64,000 bases of DNA, from the NCBI GenBank assembly GCA_009699245.1, contig WLOQ01000007.1, positions 62,001-126,000 on the forward strand, written 5' to 3'. Numbering within the stretch: position 1 is the first letter of the stretch; every line of letters begins with the position of its first letter. Source of the DNA: Actinomycetota bacterium (GTDB lineage Bacteria; Actinomycetota; Thermoleophilia; Solirubrobacterales; Solirubrobacteraceae). The translations under genes and the position numbers were made by a program. Shown here piece after piece: positions 10,273 to 20,159 of this stretch. Under the pieces are notes generated by a model that did not search any database, was not told the origin of the DNA, and worked only from the letters and a program-made list of their open reading frames with translations.

Positions 10273-11037
10273 ATGCTTCTTGTCGTCGACGTCGGCAACA
10301 CCCAGACCCACTTCGGCACGTATGAGGGCGATGAGCTCGTCGAGCATTGGCGCTTCGCGTCGGACCGCGAGTCGACCGCCGACGAGCTCGGCGCTGCGCT
10401 GCGCAATCTGCTCGAGCTGCGTGACGTGTCGCTCGCGGATCTCAGCGCGTCGATCGTGTCGAGCACCGTGCCGCAGCTCGAGCCCGAATGGGTCTCGATG
10501 GCGGAGCGCTACCTCGGCCATCGCATGCTCGCCGTCGGCCCAGGGCTGAAGACGGGCATGCCGATCCGCATCGACAATCCGCGCGAGCTCGGCGCCGACC
10601 GGCTCGTCAATGCCGTCGCCGCGCACGACCGTCTCGGCGGCCCGTGCATCTCGGTCGACTTCGGGACGGCCGTGAACTACGACGTGGTCTCGCCGGACGG
10701 GGACTACCTCGGTGGGGTGATCGCGCCGGGCGTCGAGATCTCGCTCGACGCGCTCACATCGCGCGGCGCGAAGCTCCCGCGCATCGACCTCGTGGCGCCG
10801 CGCGCCGCGATCGGCAAGGGGACCGTCGAGGCGATCCGCTCGGGGATCATCTTCGGGTTCGCGGCGCAGGTCGACGGGATGGTCGCCCGCATCCGCGACG
10901 AGCTCGGCGCCGATGCGCCGACGATCGCGACCGGCGGACTCGCGCGGCACATCGTCCCGCACACGCAGACGATCGATGAGATCGACGACTTCCTCACACT
11001 CCGGGGACTGAAGCTCCTCCACGAGCACAACGCGTAG
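10273..11037 (+). CDS. coaX: type III pantothenate kinase
   Basis: First step of coenzyme A synthesis, phosphorylating pantothenate. 254 residues with the ASKHA-fold phosphate motif VVDVGNTQTHFG at 4-15, NPRELGADR for pantothenate binding, DFGTAVNYDVV and GGVIAPGVEI. The ATG at 10273 is 6 nt behind TAGGCT, so the message is probably leaderless. dusB follows after 13 bp. Confidence 0.96.
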   Translation: MLLVVDVGNTQTHFGTYEGDELVEHWRFASDRESTADELGAALRNLLELRDVSLADLSASIVSSTVPQLEPEWVSMAERYLGHRMLAVGPGLKTGMPIRIDNPRELGADRLVNAVAAHDRLGGPCISVDFGTAVNYDVVSPDGDYLGGVIAPGVEISLDALTSRGAKLPRIDLVAPRAAIGKGTVEAIRSGIIFGFAAQVDGMVARIRDELGADAPTIATGGLARHIVPHTQTIDEIDDFLTLRGLKLLHEHNA

Positions 11038-11050
11038 ATACCCTCAGCGC

Positions 11051-12073
11051 GTGGCCCAGGCCCCGCTCAGCGACCCGTTCGACATCGGCGGCGTCGTGAT
11101 CCCCAATCGTGTGCTGCTCGCGCCGCTCGCCGGCATCGGCAATTGGTTCGTGCGCCTGCAGGCGCGCCGCCACGGGGCCGGCATGGCCTACAGCGAGATG
11201 GTGTCGAGCTTCGCCATCCACCATCGCAACGAGAAGACCCTCACGGAGCTGCTGCACATCGATCCGCGCGAGCGGGCCATCGCGCCCGCGGGCCCGGTCG
11301 CGATCCAGCTCTTCGGGCAGGACCCGGAGATCATGCGCTCGGCGGCAGCCACGGCGGCCGAGCGCGGCGCCGACATCATCGACCTGAACATGGGATGTCC
11401 GGTCCCGAAGGTGTTTCGCACGGGAGCCGGAGCTGCGCTGCTGCGCGACCCGGACCTCGCCGTCGCGGTCGCCCGCGCGGCAGCAGAGGGCGGCGGTGTC
11501 CCGGTCACGGTGAAGCTGCGGTCCGGCCTGCGCGCCGGGGACGACAGCGGCGTGGAGCTCGCACGCCGGCTCGTCGAGGACGGCGGCGTCGCTGCGATCG
11601 GCTTCCACCCGCGCTCCGCGCAGGTGCAGCACAAGGGCGTGCCGGACTATGAGCTCGCCGCCCGCCTCGTGGAGGAGCTCCCCGTGCCCGTCGTCCTCTC
11701 GGGCGGCCTGAGCGACGAGCAGCGCGTCTGGGCGGCGTACGAGCAGACCGGCGCGGCCGCGGTGATGCTGGCCCGCGGCCAGCTCGGCGATCCGTGGCTC
11801 TTCGAGCGTGTGCTCGGGCGACGTGAGGGCCCGGCGACGCGCGCGGAGATCGTCGCCGAGCTCGAGTGGATCATGGACTGCGCGATCGAGCATCTCGGCG
11901 TCGATCGCGCCGGGCGCTACCTGCGCAAGTTCTATCCCTGGTACCTCACGCAGTTCGGCTGCTCGAAGGCCGAGCAGCAGGCGTTCCAGGCTGCTGAGGG
12001 TCTCGCGGCGGCGCGCGAACTGCTGCACGCTGTCGCGGTAGCGCGGATCGATCCCGTCGGAGCAGGGGCGTAG
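11051..12073 (+). CDS. dusB: tRNA-dihydrouridine synthase
   Basis: FMN enzyme reducing uridine in tRNA D-loops. 340 residues with the TIM-barrel markers LAPLAGIGN near the start, IIDLNMGCPVPK (catalytic Cys in MGCP), PVTVKLRSG and IGFHPRSAQ. It starts with GTG, 6 nt after TACCCT (11039-11044), which overlaps the coaX stop region. dusB is the closest actinobacterial type, although the exact tRNA position cannot be told from sequence. Confidence 0.93.
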   Translation: MAQAPLSDPFDIGGVVIPNRVLLAPLAGIGNWFVRLQARRHGAGMAYSEMVSSFAIHHRNEKTLTELLHIDPRERAIAPAGPVAIQLFGQDPEIMRSAAATAAERGADIIDLNMGCPVPKVFRTGAGAALLRDPDLAVAVARAAAEGGGVPVTVKLRSGLRAGDDSGVELARRLVEDGGVAAIGFHPRSAQVQHKGVPDYELAARLVEELPVPVVLSGGLSDEQRVWAAYEQTGAAAVMLARGQLGDPWLFERVLGRREGPATRAEIVAELEWIMDCAIEHLGVDRAGRYLRKFYPWYLTQFGCSKAEQQAFQAAEGLAAARELLHAVAVARIDPVGAGA

Positions 12074-12126
12074 CGGCGGCTATACTGCGCGGCCGATCGC
12101 CGGACCTTCCCGGCTTCCGACCAACC

Positions 12127-12609
12127 ATGCCCAGGGACGTCATCCTCACGCCGGAGGGTCTGCAGAAGCTCCAGGACGAGCTCGAGACCCTCACCACCGA
12201 TCGCCGTCGGGAAGTCGCCGAGCGCATCAAGGAGGCTCGCGAGTTCGGTGACATCACCGAGAACTCCGAGTACGACGACGCGAAGAACGAGCAGGCGATG
12301 CTCGAGACCCGCATCGCGCAGCTCGAGGATCGCCTGCGCGCCGCCCAGGTCATCGACGCGAGTCACATCTCGACTGACGTGGTGCAGATCGGCTCGATCG
12401 TCCACGTCAAGGACGAGAAGACGGGCAAGTCCTCGAAGTACACGATCGTCGGGTCGGCCGAGGCCAACCCGGCGGTGAACCGGCTCTCGAACGAGTCCCC
12501 GGTGGGCCATGCGCTGATGGGCAACAAGCGCGGCGCCATCGTCTCGGTTCGCGTGCCCCGTGGTCCTGCGCGCAAGCTCAAGATCACGAAGATCGACGTC
12601 GGCCTCTGA
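12127..12609 (+). CDS. greA: transcription elongation factor GreA
   Basis: Rescues backtracked RNA polymerase by stimulating transcript cleavage. 160 residues: an N-terminal coiled coil (about 10-75) whose tip carries the acidic DITENSEYDDAK, then the FKBP-like C-terminal domain with VGSAEANP and SPVGHALMG. TATACT at 12081-12086 is a likely -10 and would give a leader of about 33 nt. The stop abuts lysS directly. Confidence 0.96.
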   Translation: MPRDVILTPEGLQKLQDELETLTTDRRREVAERIKEAREFGDITENSEYDDAKNEQAMLETRIAQLEDRLRAAQVIDASHISTDVVQIGSIVHVKDEKTGKSSKYTIVGSAEANPAVNRLSNESPVGHALMGNKRGAIVSVRVPRGPARKLKITKIDVGL

Positions 12610-14079
12610 ATGAGCGACGGGGAGCAGGTTTCGGACCTGCTCGCCACCCGGCGGGCGAAGCTCGAGCGCCTGCGGGCGAGCGGCATCGATCCCTTCCCGC
12701 ACGCCTTCCCCGGCGTGCGCGCGTCGGCTGAGGTCCTCGCCGGCTATGAGCACCTCGAGCCGGGCGATGAGTCCGACGATCCGCATCGCGTGGCCGGTCG
12801 CCTCGCCGCCCGCAGGGGCCAAGGGAAGATGGCCTTCCTCGACCTCGTCGACCGCTCTGGGCGCATCCAGCTTCAGGCGCGTGCCGACGTGCTCGGCGAG
12901 GAGCGCATGGCCGCGCTGCTCGAGCTCGACCTCGGCGACCTGATCGGCGTCGATGGAGCGGTGCTGCGGTCCAAGCGCGGCGAGCTGACCCTGCGCGTCG
13001 ACGCCTTCACCGTCCTCGCCAAGTCGCTGCGGCCGCCGCCCGACAAGCACCACGGCCTCACCGACGTTGAGACGCGCATGCGCCGGCGCGAACTCGACCT
13101 CATGTCGAACGCCGACGCCCGCGACGTCTTCGTGACCCGCGCGAAGGCGATCGCGACGCTGCGGCGCCACCTCGACGACCGCGGCTTCATCGAAGTCGAG
13201 ACGCCCGTCCTGCAGCCGCTCTACGGCGGCGCGCTCGCCCGGCCGTTCGTCACGCACCACAACCAGCTCGACCGCGACCTCTACCTGCGCATCGCGCCGG
13301 AGCTCTACCTCAAGCGCTGCATCGTCGGCGGGCTCGAGCGCGTCTACGAGCTCGGCAAGGACTTCCGCAACGAGGGCGTGTCCTTCAAGCACAACCCCGA
13401 GTTCACGATGATCGAGTGGTACGAGGCATACGCCGACTACACCGACGTCATGACGCGCGTCGAGGAGGCGGTCGCGGAGATCGCCGGCGTCTGCGGCGTG
13501 CCCGAGGGGGGACCGAACCTCGCGGCGCCATGGCGCCGCGTCACGCTGCGCGACGCGATCGCCGAGCACGCCGGCGGCCTCGATGTCCTGGCGCACCGCG
13601 ACCGGGACGCGCTCGCCGCCGCGATCGCCGCGGCCCCGGGTGTCGAGCTCGAGACCGACGGCCGCACGTGGCCCCAGCTCGTCGACGACCTGCTCTCCAA
13701 GTACGTCGAGCCGCAGGTCACCGACCCGGTCTTCATAACGGACTACCCGAAGGAGCTCTCGCCCTTCGCCAAGGATCACCGCACGCACGAGGGCCTCGTC
13801 GAGCGGTTCGAGGCCTTCTGCGCCGGTATGGAGATCGCCAACGGCTTCACCGAGCTCAACGATCCTGACGAGCAGCGGCGCCGGTTCGACGATCAGCAGC
13901 GACTCGCGCTCGAGGGCGACGAGGAGGCCCAGCCGTACGACGAGGTCTTCGTCGAGGCGCTCGAGCAGGGGATGCCGCCCACCGGTGGCGTCGGGCTCGG
14001 CATCGACCGCCTCGTGATGGTGCTCACGGGACAGCACTCGATCCGCGAGGTCGTGCTGTTCCCCGCTATGCGCGACTGA
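12610..14079 (+). CDS. lysS: lysyl-tRNA synthetase, class II
   Basis: Charges tRNA-Lys. 489 residues: an OB-fold anticodon-binding domain (about 50-150), class II motif 1 near FIEVETPVLQP, motif 2 GLERVYELGKDFRNEG, and motif 3 GGVGLGIDRLVMVL near the end. The ATG follows the greA TGA without a gap, so greA and lysS are translationally coupled. Confidence 0.97.
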   Translation: MSDGEQVSDLLATRRAKLERLRASGIDPFPHAFPGVRASAEVLAGYEHLEPGDESDDPHRVAGRLAARRGQGKMAFLDLVDRSGRIQLQARADVLGEERMAALLELDLGDLIGVDGAVLRSKRGELTLRVDAFTVLAKSLRPPPDKHHGLTDVETRMRRRELDLMSNADARDVFVTRAKAIATLRRHLDDRGFIEVETPVLQPLYGGALARPFVTHHNQLDRDLYLRIAPELYLKRCIVGGLERVYELGKDFRNEGVSFKHNPEFTMIEWYEAYADYTDVMTRVEEAVAEIAGVCGVPEGGPNLAAPWRRVTLRDAIAEHAGGLDVLAHRDRDALAAAIAAAPGVELETDGRTWPQLVDDLLSKYVEPQVTDPVFITDYPKELSPFAKDHRTHEGLVERFEAFCAGMEIANGFTELNDPDEQRRRFDDQQRLALEGDEEAQPYDEVFVEALEQGMPPTGGVGLGIDRLVMVLTGQHSIREVVLFPAMRD

Positions 14080-14326
14080 GCACAAAACCCCCGCAGAATG
14101 CGGGACGAAGCGGCCAATTCGCCCCATGTTGACCGGCGGGCCGTCCGCTGCCCGTTGGTAGACTCGAAGAGCCGCCGATCACACCGTCCGTTGATCCATC
14201 CAGCCGTCTCGGCCGGTATCTAGGGTTGACGTACGGGAGTTCGGCGACCCGCAGCGCCGTTGTCAGATTCCGGGCCCCAGTACCGACCGACCAGCAGAAG
14301 AGCTTCTTAGGAAGGACAGATTCCAA
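14080..14326 (+). promoter_or_regulatory. lysS-clpC intergenic region with clpC leader
   Basis: 247 bp, the longest gene-free stretch here. It starts with a small hairpin (CCCGCA / TGCGGG, 14090-14104) preceded by an A-run, i.e. shaped as a terminator for leftward transcription although no leftward gene ends here. Candidate clpC promoter elements are TAGACT (14159-14164) and TATCTA (14217-14222), but no pair has normal -35/-10 spacing. A Shine-Dalgarno AGGAAGGA lies about 10 nt before the clpC ATG. Confidence 0.4.
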
Positions 14327-16903
14327 ATGTTCGAGCGATTCACCGAACGAGCCCGCCAGGTGGTCGTCCTCGCCCAGGAAGAGGCCCGGACGCTGAAGCA
14401 CAACTACATCGGCACCGAGCACATCCTGCTCGGGCTGCTGCGTGAGGAGGAGGGGCTCGCCGCGCGGGTCCTCGAGAGCCTCGACATCACCGTCGAGCGC
14501 GTCCGTGCGCAGGTCGTGCGCATCGTCGGCTCCGGCGAGGAGGTCACCTCCGGCCAGATTCCCTTCACGCCGCGCGCGAAGAAGGTCCTCGAGCTCGCCC
14601 TGCGTGAGGCGCTGAGCCTCGGCCACAACTACATCGGCACCGAGCACATCCTGCTCGGCCTCGTGCGCGAGAACGAGGGTGTCGCCGCCCGCATCCTGCT
14701 CGACTTCGACGCGGACTCCGAGAAGATCCGCAACGAGGTCATCCGCATGCTGTCCGGCCCCGGCACGCGCCGGCAGGGCAGCAGCGGGGCCCAGGCCCAG
14801 GGCGGCCCGCAGGCCCAGGCCGCCGGCGAGGGCAAGAAGTCCTCGAAGCTGCTCGACCAGTTCGGCCGCAACCTCACGAAGCTCGCCGCCGAGGGCAAGC
14901 TCGACCCCGTCGTCGGACGCGAGACCGAGATCGAGCGGATCATGCAGATCCTCTCGCGCCGCACGAAGAACAACCCCGTCCTCATCGGCGAGCCGGGCGT
15001 CGGCAAGACCGCCGTCGTCGAGGGCCTCGCGCAGCGCATCACGAACGCCGACGTGCCCGAGCTGCTCAAGGGCAAGCAGATCTACACGCTCGACCTCGCG
15101 GCGCTCGTCGCCGGCTCGAAGTACCGCGGCGAGTTCGAGGAGCGCCTGAAGAAGGTGATGAAGGAGATCACCCAGCGCGGGGACATCATTCTGTTCATCG
15201 ACGAGATCCACAATCTCGTCGGCGCCGGTGCGGCCGAGGGCGCGATCGACGCCGCCTCGATCCTCAAGCCGGCGCTCGCCCGCGGCGAGCTGCAGACGAT
15301 CGGCGCGACGACGCTCGACGAGTACCGCAAGTACCTCGAGCGCGACAGCGCGCTCGAGCGCCGCTTCCAGCAGATCCGCGTCGAGCAGCCGTCGGTCGAC
15401 GAGGCCGTGCAGATCCTCGAGGGGCTGCGTGACCGCTACGAGCAGCACCACAAGATCGAGATCACCGACGAGGCGCTGCGCGCTGCGGCGGAGCTCGCCG
15501 ATCGCTACATCTCCGACCGTCAGCTCCCCGACAAGGCGATCGACCTCATCGATGAGGCCGCCTCGCGGATGCGCATCAAGTCGATGACCTCCCCGCCCGT
15601 GTACCGCGAGCTCGAGGAGAAGATCGAGTCGACGCGGCGCGAGAAGGAGGCTGCGATCGAGAACCAGGAGTTCGAGAAGGCCGCCGCTCTGCGCGACGAC
15701 GAGCGCAAGCTCACGCAGGAGAAGCGCGAGCTCGAGGAGCAGTGGCGCGCCGGCGAGGGCGAGGGCCCCCGTCCGTCGATCGGCGAGGAGGAGATCGCCG
15801 AGATCGTCTCCATGTGGACCGGCATCCCCGTGTTCAAGCTCACCGAGGCGGAGACGGCGAAGCTCATGCGCATGGAGGAGGAGCTCCACAAGCGCGTCAT
15901 CGGGCAGCACGCCGCAGTCGAGGTCATCTCGAAGGCCATCCGTCGCTCACGCGCCGGCCTCAAGGATCCCAAGCGCCCGACCGGCTCGTTCGTCTTCCTC
16001 GGCCCGTCCGGCGTCGGCAAGACCGAGCTCGCTCGCACGCTCGCCGAGTTCCTCTTCGGAGACGAAGACTCGATGGTGCGCATCGACATGTCCGAGTACA
16101 TGGAGAAGCACGCCGTCTCGCGGCTCGTCGGGTCGCCTCCCGGCTACATCGGGTACGACGAGGGCGGCCAGCTCACCGAGGCGGTCCGCCGTCGCCCGTA
16201 CTGCGTGCTGCTCCTCGACGAGATCGAGAAGGCCCACCCGGACGTCTTCAACATCCTCCTCCAGATCCTGGAGGACGGTCGGCTCACCGATTCGCAGGGC
16301 CGCACCGTCGACTTCCGTCACGCGATCGTGATCATGACGTCGAACATCGGAGCGCAGGAGATCGCCCGTAACACGCCGCTCGGCTTCGCCATCAGCGACG
16401 ACGAGACGGGCATCACCTATGACGACATGAAGGCCCGGATCATGGGCGAGCTCAAGAAGGTCTTCCGGCCTGAGTTCCTCAACCGCATCGACGACGTCCT
16501 CGTCTTCCACAAGCTCCAGAAGGACGAGATCAGGATCATCGTCGAGCTCCTGCTGCAGCGCATCCGCGCGTCGCTCGCCGACCGCGAGCTCCAGCTCGAT
16601 CTCACCGAGGAGGCCAAGGACTTCCTCGTCGAGAAGGGGTGGGATCCGGGGATGGGTGCACGGCCGCTGCGCCGCGCGATCCAGCGTTACATCGAGGACC
16701 CACTCGCCGACTTCGTCCTGCGCTCGGAGCTCACGCCCGGGGGCACGGTGCTCGTCGGCATGACGCCGGAGGGTGAGGAGAAGGACGTCGTCCTCTCGAT
16801 CATTCAGCCGGAGAAGGTTCCGGCGGTCGTCGGGGCGCCCGAGGATGCGCCCGAGGACGAGCAGTCGTCCCCGGACGACACCGCGGCCGACCACGAGGGC
16901 TGA
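14327..16903 (+). CDS. clpC: ATP-dependent Clp protease ATPase subunit ClpC
   Basis: Hsp100 unfoldase that feeds ClpP and takes part in protein quality control. 858 residues: two N-terminal Clp repeats (each with [13 protein letters not shown], about 25-37 and 102-114), AAA-1 with GEPGVGKT near 223, a UVR/M domain with a coiled coil around 425-470, and AAA-2 with [11 protein letters not shown] near 563 and [13 protein letters not shown]. The C-terminal tail is acidic and unstructured. A good Shine-Dalgarno precedes ATG 14327. Confidence 0.98.
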   Translation: MFERFTERARQVVVLAQEEARTLKHNYIGTEHILLGLLREEEGLAARVLESLDITVERVRAQVVRIVGSGEEVTSGQIPFTPRAKKVLELALREALSLGHNYIGTEHILLGLVRENEGVAARILLDFDADSEKIRNEVIRMLSGPGTRRQGSSGAQAQGGPQAQAAGEGKKSSKLLDQFGRNLTKLAAEGKLDPVVGRETEIERIMQILSRRTKNNPVLIGEPGVGKTAVVEGLAQRITNADVPELLKGKQIYTLDLAALVAGSKYRGEFEERLKKVMKEITQRGDIILFIDEIHNLVGAGAAEGAIDAASILKPALARGELQTIGATTLDEYRKYLERDSALERRFQQIRVEQPSVDEAVQILEGLRDRYEQHHKIEITDEALRAAAELADRYISDRQLPDKAIDLIDEAASRMRIKSMTSPPVYRELEEKIESTRREKEAAIENQEFEKAAALRDDERKLTQEKRELEEQWRAGEGEGPRPSIGEEEIAEIVSMWTGIPVFKLTEAETAKLMRMEEELHKRVIGQHAAVEVISKAIRRSRAGLKDPKRPTGSFVFLGPSGVGKTELARTLAEFLFGDEDSMVRIDMSEYMEKHAVSRLVGSPPGYIGYDEGGQLTEAVRRRPYCVLLLDEIEKAHPDVFNILLQILEDGRLTDSQGRTVDFRHAIVIMTSNIGAQEIARNTPLGFAISDDETGITYDDMKARIMGELKKVFRPEFLNRIDDVLVFHKLQKDEIRIIVELLLQRIRASLADRELQLDLTEEAKDFLVEKGWDPGMGARPLRRAIQRYIEDPLADFVLRSELTPGGTVLVGMTPEGEEKDVVLSIIQPEKVPAVVGAPEDAPEDEQSSPDDTAADHEG

Positions 16904-16920
16904 GCTTCACCGCCGTGCCA

Positions 16921-16947
16921 GGGGGCGGACCCGACCGGGGCGCCCCC
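16921..16947 (+). terminator. hairpin after clpC
   Basis: A perfect 7-bp stem GGGGGCG (16921-16927) / CGCCCCC (16941-16947), loop 13 nt, 18 nt after the clpC stop. No U-tract follows; instead it runs into TAGGCT, the likely -10 of radA. Confidence 0.4.
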
Positions 16948-16962
16948 TAGGCTCGGCGAGCC

Positions 16963-18336
16963 ATGGCCCGCCCAGCGACCGTCCACATCTGCTCGCAGTG
17001 CGGTCACCAGGAGGCCAAGTGGCACGGTCAGTGCCCCGGCTGCAGGGCGTGGAACACGCTCGTCGAAGAGCGGGCGCCTGAACCCGCTGGACGTGGGCGC
17101 GGCCTGCGCGCCGCCGGCGCCGCCGGCACACCGGTGCGTCTGCGCGACCTCGCGGCCGATCAGGCGCCGCGGATCCCGACCGGGATCGGCGAGCTCGATC
17201 GCCTGCTGGGCGGGGGGATCGTGCCCGGGTCGCTCGTCCTGCTCGGCGGGTCGCCGGGCATCGGAAAGTCCACGCTCACGACGATGGCGCTCGGACTGCT
17301 CCAGGGCGCCGGGAGGCGCACGCTCTACATCTCGGGTGAGGAGTCGGCCGCCCAGATCCGGCTGCGCGCCGAGCGGCTCGAGGCGGGCTCGGCTCCGGGC
17401 GCCCTCGACATCCCGATGCTCGCCGAGACCGACCTCGCCACCGTCCTCGCGACCATGGAGGCGGAGCGGCCCGAGGTCTGCGTCGTCGACTCCGTCCAGA
17501 CGCTCGCAGCGGGCGACCTCACGGGAGCCGCCGGCACCGTCGGTCAGGTGCGCGAGGTCGCCGGGCGGATCATGGAGGTCGCCAAGCGCAACGACACCGC
17601 CGTGATCCTCGTCGGCCACGTGACGAAGGACGGCGCCTTGGCGGGCCCGCGGGTCCTCGAGCACCTCGTCGACTGCGTCCTGCAGTTCGAGGGCGAGAAG
17701 GAGCGCACGTACCGCACGCTGCGCGCGCTCAAGAACCGCTTCGGCTCGACCAATGACGTCGGTGTCTTCGAGATGCGCGACGGGGGACTCGTCGAGGTCC
17801 TCGACGCGAGCGCCCGCTTCGTCGCTGAGGCCACGCGCGCGCCCGGCAGCGTCGTCCTCGCGGCTATGGAGGGGTCGCGCCCGCTCCTCGTCGAGGTGCA
17901 GGCGCTCGTATCGCCGAGCGAGCTCGTCCCGCCCCGGCGCGTCTGCGCCGGGATCGATCGCAACCGCCTCGCGCTCGTCCTCGCCGTCCTCGCACGGCAC
18001 GCGGGCGTGGGCACGGGCACCGCCGACGTCTTCGTCAACGTCGTCGGCGGCGTGCGGGTCGACGAGCCCGGCGCCGACCTCGCGATCGCCCTGGCGGTGG
18101 CGAGCGCGGCGCGCGGCGTGCCGCTCGGCGGGGAGGATGCGCGGGTGCCGGCGTGCGCCTTCGGGGAGATCGGCCTGACGGGGGAGCTGCGCACCGTGGC
18201 CCACCACGATCGCCGCACCGACGAGGCCGCGAAGTTCGGCCTGGGCATCGTGATCTCGCCGGATGTCGCGCCGACGCTGCGCGCGGCGCTCACGGCAGCG
18301 CTCGGACGGGCCTCGGGCGCCCGACGCGCAGCCTGA
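16963..18336 (+). CDS. radA: DNA repair protein RadA (Sms)
   Basis: RecA-like ATPase/helicase that helps branch migration in recombination. 457 residues: C4 zinc finger CSQCGHQ and CPGCRAW (Cys 10, 13, 24, 27), Walker A GGSPGIGKS (95-103), the RadA-specific KNRFGSTNDVGVFEM and a C-terminal Lon-protease-like domain. ATG 16963 is 9 nt after TAGGCT (16948-16953). disA follows; RadA is reported to bind and inhibit DisA in other bacteria. Confidence 0.97.
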   Translation: MARPATVHICSQCGHQEAKWHGQCPGCRAWNTLVEERAPEPAGRGRGLRAAGAAGTPVRLRDLAADQAPRIPTGIGELDRLLGGGIVPGSLVLLGGSPGIGKSTLTTMALGLLQGAGRRTLYISGEESAAQIRLRAERLEAGSAPGALDIPMLAETDLATVLATMEAERPEVCVVDSVQTLAAGDLTGAAGTVGQVREVAGRIMEVAKRNDTAVILVGHVTKDGALAGPRVLEHLVDCVLQFEGEKERTYRTLRALKNRFGSTNDVGVFEMRDGGLVEVLDASARFVAEATRAPGSVVLAAMEGSRPLLVEVQALVSPSELVPPRRVCAGIDRNRLALVLAVLARHAGVGTGTADVFVNVVGGVRVDEPGADLAIALAVASAARGVPLGGEDARVPACAFGEIGLTGELRTVAHHDRRTDEAAKFGLGIVISPDVAPTLRAALTAALGRASGARRAA

Positions 18337-18401
18337 CACACCGGTTTCAGGAAGCGGACGGCCGTCCCGCAAACCCTCAAGCTCTGGTAAAGTCCTCCGT
18401 G

Positions 18402-19514
18402 ATGGCGCAACGTAGCGGGGATGAATCACACGACCTTGAAGGTCGTCAGGAACCTCGCCTCGTCAAGTCTCTGGAGATGGTCGCGCCGGGGACGGCACTG
18501 CGCGAGGGCATCGACAGCATCCTGCGCGCCCGCACCGGAGCGCTGATCATCATCGGCGACACGGACGAGCTGAGCTTCCTCTACTCCGGCGGCATCAAGC
18601 TAGATATCGATTATTCGCCGGCATTTCTGTATCAAGTCGCAAAAATGGACGGCGCGATCTGCCTGAGCGCGAACGCGACGAAGCTGTCGATGTGCAACGT
18701 CCAGCTGATGCCGGACCCGACGATCCTGTCGCTCGAGACCGGAACCCGGCACCGCACGGCCGAGCGCGTCAGCAAGCAGACCGATGCGCTCGTGATCGCG
18801 GTCTCCGCCCGTCGCGACGTCGTCTCGCTCTACGTCGACGGCGCGAAGTACATCCTCGAGGACATTCCGACCGTCCTCGCCAAGGCGAACCAGGCGCTCG
18901 CGACGCTCGACAAGTACCGCGCGCGACTCGACCAGGTCTCGACACGGCTCACGGCGCTCGAGTTCGAGGGCGGCGCCACGCTCCACGACGTCCTCACGGT
19001 GCTTCAGCGGTCTGAGCTCGTCACCCGCATGGCGGTCGAGATCGAGCGCTACATCGTCGAGCTCGGCACCGAGGGTCGCCTGATCGAGATGCAGCTCGAG
19101 GAGACGATGGTCGGGACCGCCGCAGACAAGGCCGCGCTCGTGCGCGACTACCTCGTCGTCGACGGTGAGGAGGCGTTCGCCCAGGCGCTCGACCTGCTCG
19201 GCCGACTGCCGCACCAGGACCTGCTCGACTTTGGTCGGCTCGCCGAGATGCTCGGCTACGACCGCAAGCTCAACACGCTCGACTACCCCGTCTCGCCGCG
19301 GGGCTACCGCGTCCTCGGCCGCATTCCGCGACTGCCGAAGATCGCGGTGGCGAGCATCGTCCAGGCGATCGGGGGGCTCGACCAGCTCCTGGCCGCCGGC
19401 GATGGCGAACTCGAGGGGATCGAGGGGGTGGGTGAGCTCCGCGCGAAGGACATTCGCGAGGGCCTGCGCCGACTCCAGGAGATCAACCTCGTGGATCGGT
19501 ACCTGCAGACGTGA
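18402..19514 (+). CDS. disA: DNA integrity scanning protein DisA, diadenylate cyclase
   Basis: Makes the second messenger c-di-AMP from two ATP and reports DNA lesions. 370 residues: the N-terminal DAC domain has MDGAICLS and GTRHRTAER, the two signature motifs; a helical spine follows, then a C-terminal helix-hairpin-helix DNA-binding domain (GIEGVGELRAKDIREGL). The start is ATG 18402 (GTG 18399 is also in frame); TAAAGT at 18388-18393 lies 8 nt upstream. Codons from 18600 to 18647 are strikingly AT-rich compared with the rest of the gene. The product could act on the riboswitch at 42069-42188. Confidence 0.97.
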   Translation: MAQRSGDESHDLEGRQEPRLVKSLEMVAPGTALREGIDSILRARTGALIIIGDTDELSFLYSGGIKLDIDYSPAFLYQVAKMDGAICLSANATKLSMCNVQLMPDPTILSLETGTRHRTAERVSKQTDALVIAVSARRDVVSLYVDGAKYILEDIPTVLAKANQALATLDKYRARLDQVSTRLTALEFEGGATLHDVLTVLQRSELVTRMAVEIERYIVELGTEGRLIEMQLEETMVGTAADKAALVRDYLVVDGEEAFAQALDLLGRLPHQDLLDFGRLAEMLGYDRKLNTLDYPVSPRGYRVLGRIPRLPKIAVASIVQAIGGLDQLLAAGDGELEGIEGVGELRAKDIREGLRRLQEINLVDRYLQT

Positions 19515-19560
19515 TCAACACACGTGCAGAAGGAGCGGCCGACGCCCTCAGGCGCAGCCG

Positions 19561-20145
19561 ATGACGAAGGAGGAGACCATTTCCGAGGAGAAGGACGACC
19601 TCAACCTGGAGGACCTCGAAGTCCGGGTCATCGAGCACATCGAGTTCGAGTGCGGTGACAGCGTGGTGTACCCACACCACGGGGCCGGCAAGGTGCTCAC
19701 GAAGGAATCGAAGGTCATGCTCGGGCAGGAGCGGATCTATCTCACGATCAAGATCCTGCACAACAACATGACCGTGATGGTGCCGTCGGATACGGCGACG
19801 CAGGTCGGTCTGCGCCGCGTCATCGACGAGGAGACCGTCGAGAAGGTGCTGGCGGTGCTCCAGGACGACATCTCGGAGATGCCGAAGAACTGGAACCGGC
19901 GCTTCAAGCACAACCGCGACAAGATCAAGACCGGCGACATCTACGAGCTGGCCGAAGTGGTCCGCAACCTCGCCATCCGTGAGCACCAGAAGGGGCTCTC
20001 GACCGGTGAGAAGCAGATGTTCGTCCGGGCCAAGAAGGTCCTCGCCTCCGAGCTGATGTACGCGCTGGAGATGGATGAGACCGAGGCCGAGGAGCATCTC
20101 GACAACCTGCTCGCCGAGTCGGCGGGCGCCAAGGTCGAGGTCTGA
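19561..20145 (+). CDS. carD: CarD family transcription regulator
   Basis: RNA polymerase-binding protein that stabilises open complexes, especially at promoters with weak -35 elements. 194 residues: a Tudor-like RNA-polymerase interaction domain begins at FECGDSVVYPHHGAGKV (about 30-46) and the helical DNA-binding part contains PKNWNRRFKHN and LSTGEKQMF. The N-terminal 28 residues are acidic and not typical of the family. I start at ATG 19561, although the best Shine-Dalgarno (AGAAGGAG, 19528-19535) is 25 nt upstream. CarD fits the many -10-only promoters of this window. Confidence 0.95.
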   Translation: MTKEETISEEKDDLNLEDLEVRVIEHIEFECGDSVVYPHHGAGKVLTKESKVMLGQERIYLTIKILHNNMTVMVPSDTATQVGLRRVIDEETVEKVLAVLQDDISEMPKNWNRRFKHNRDKIKTGDIYELAEVVRNLAIREHQKGLSTGEKQMFVRAKKVLASELMYALEMDETEAEEHLDNLLAESAGAKVEV

Positions 20146-20159
20146 GCGCAGCTGCGTCC

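Noticed and set aside
14090-14104. Terminator of lysS
   Set aside because: The A-run lies on the 5' side, so the signal is in the opposite direction and the stem is only 6 bp.
11932-14127. Long open frame on the minus strand opposite lysS (similar ones lie opposite clpC, the addA-like gene and the 27.5-29.6 kb region)
   Set aside because: High-GC codon bias creates long antisense frames; the translations are repetitive Arg/Asp/Val-rich with no motif, and the plus-strand genes are unmistakable.
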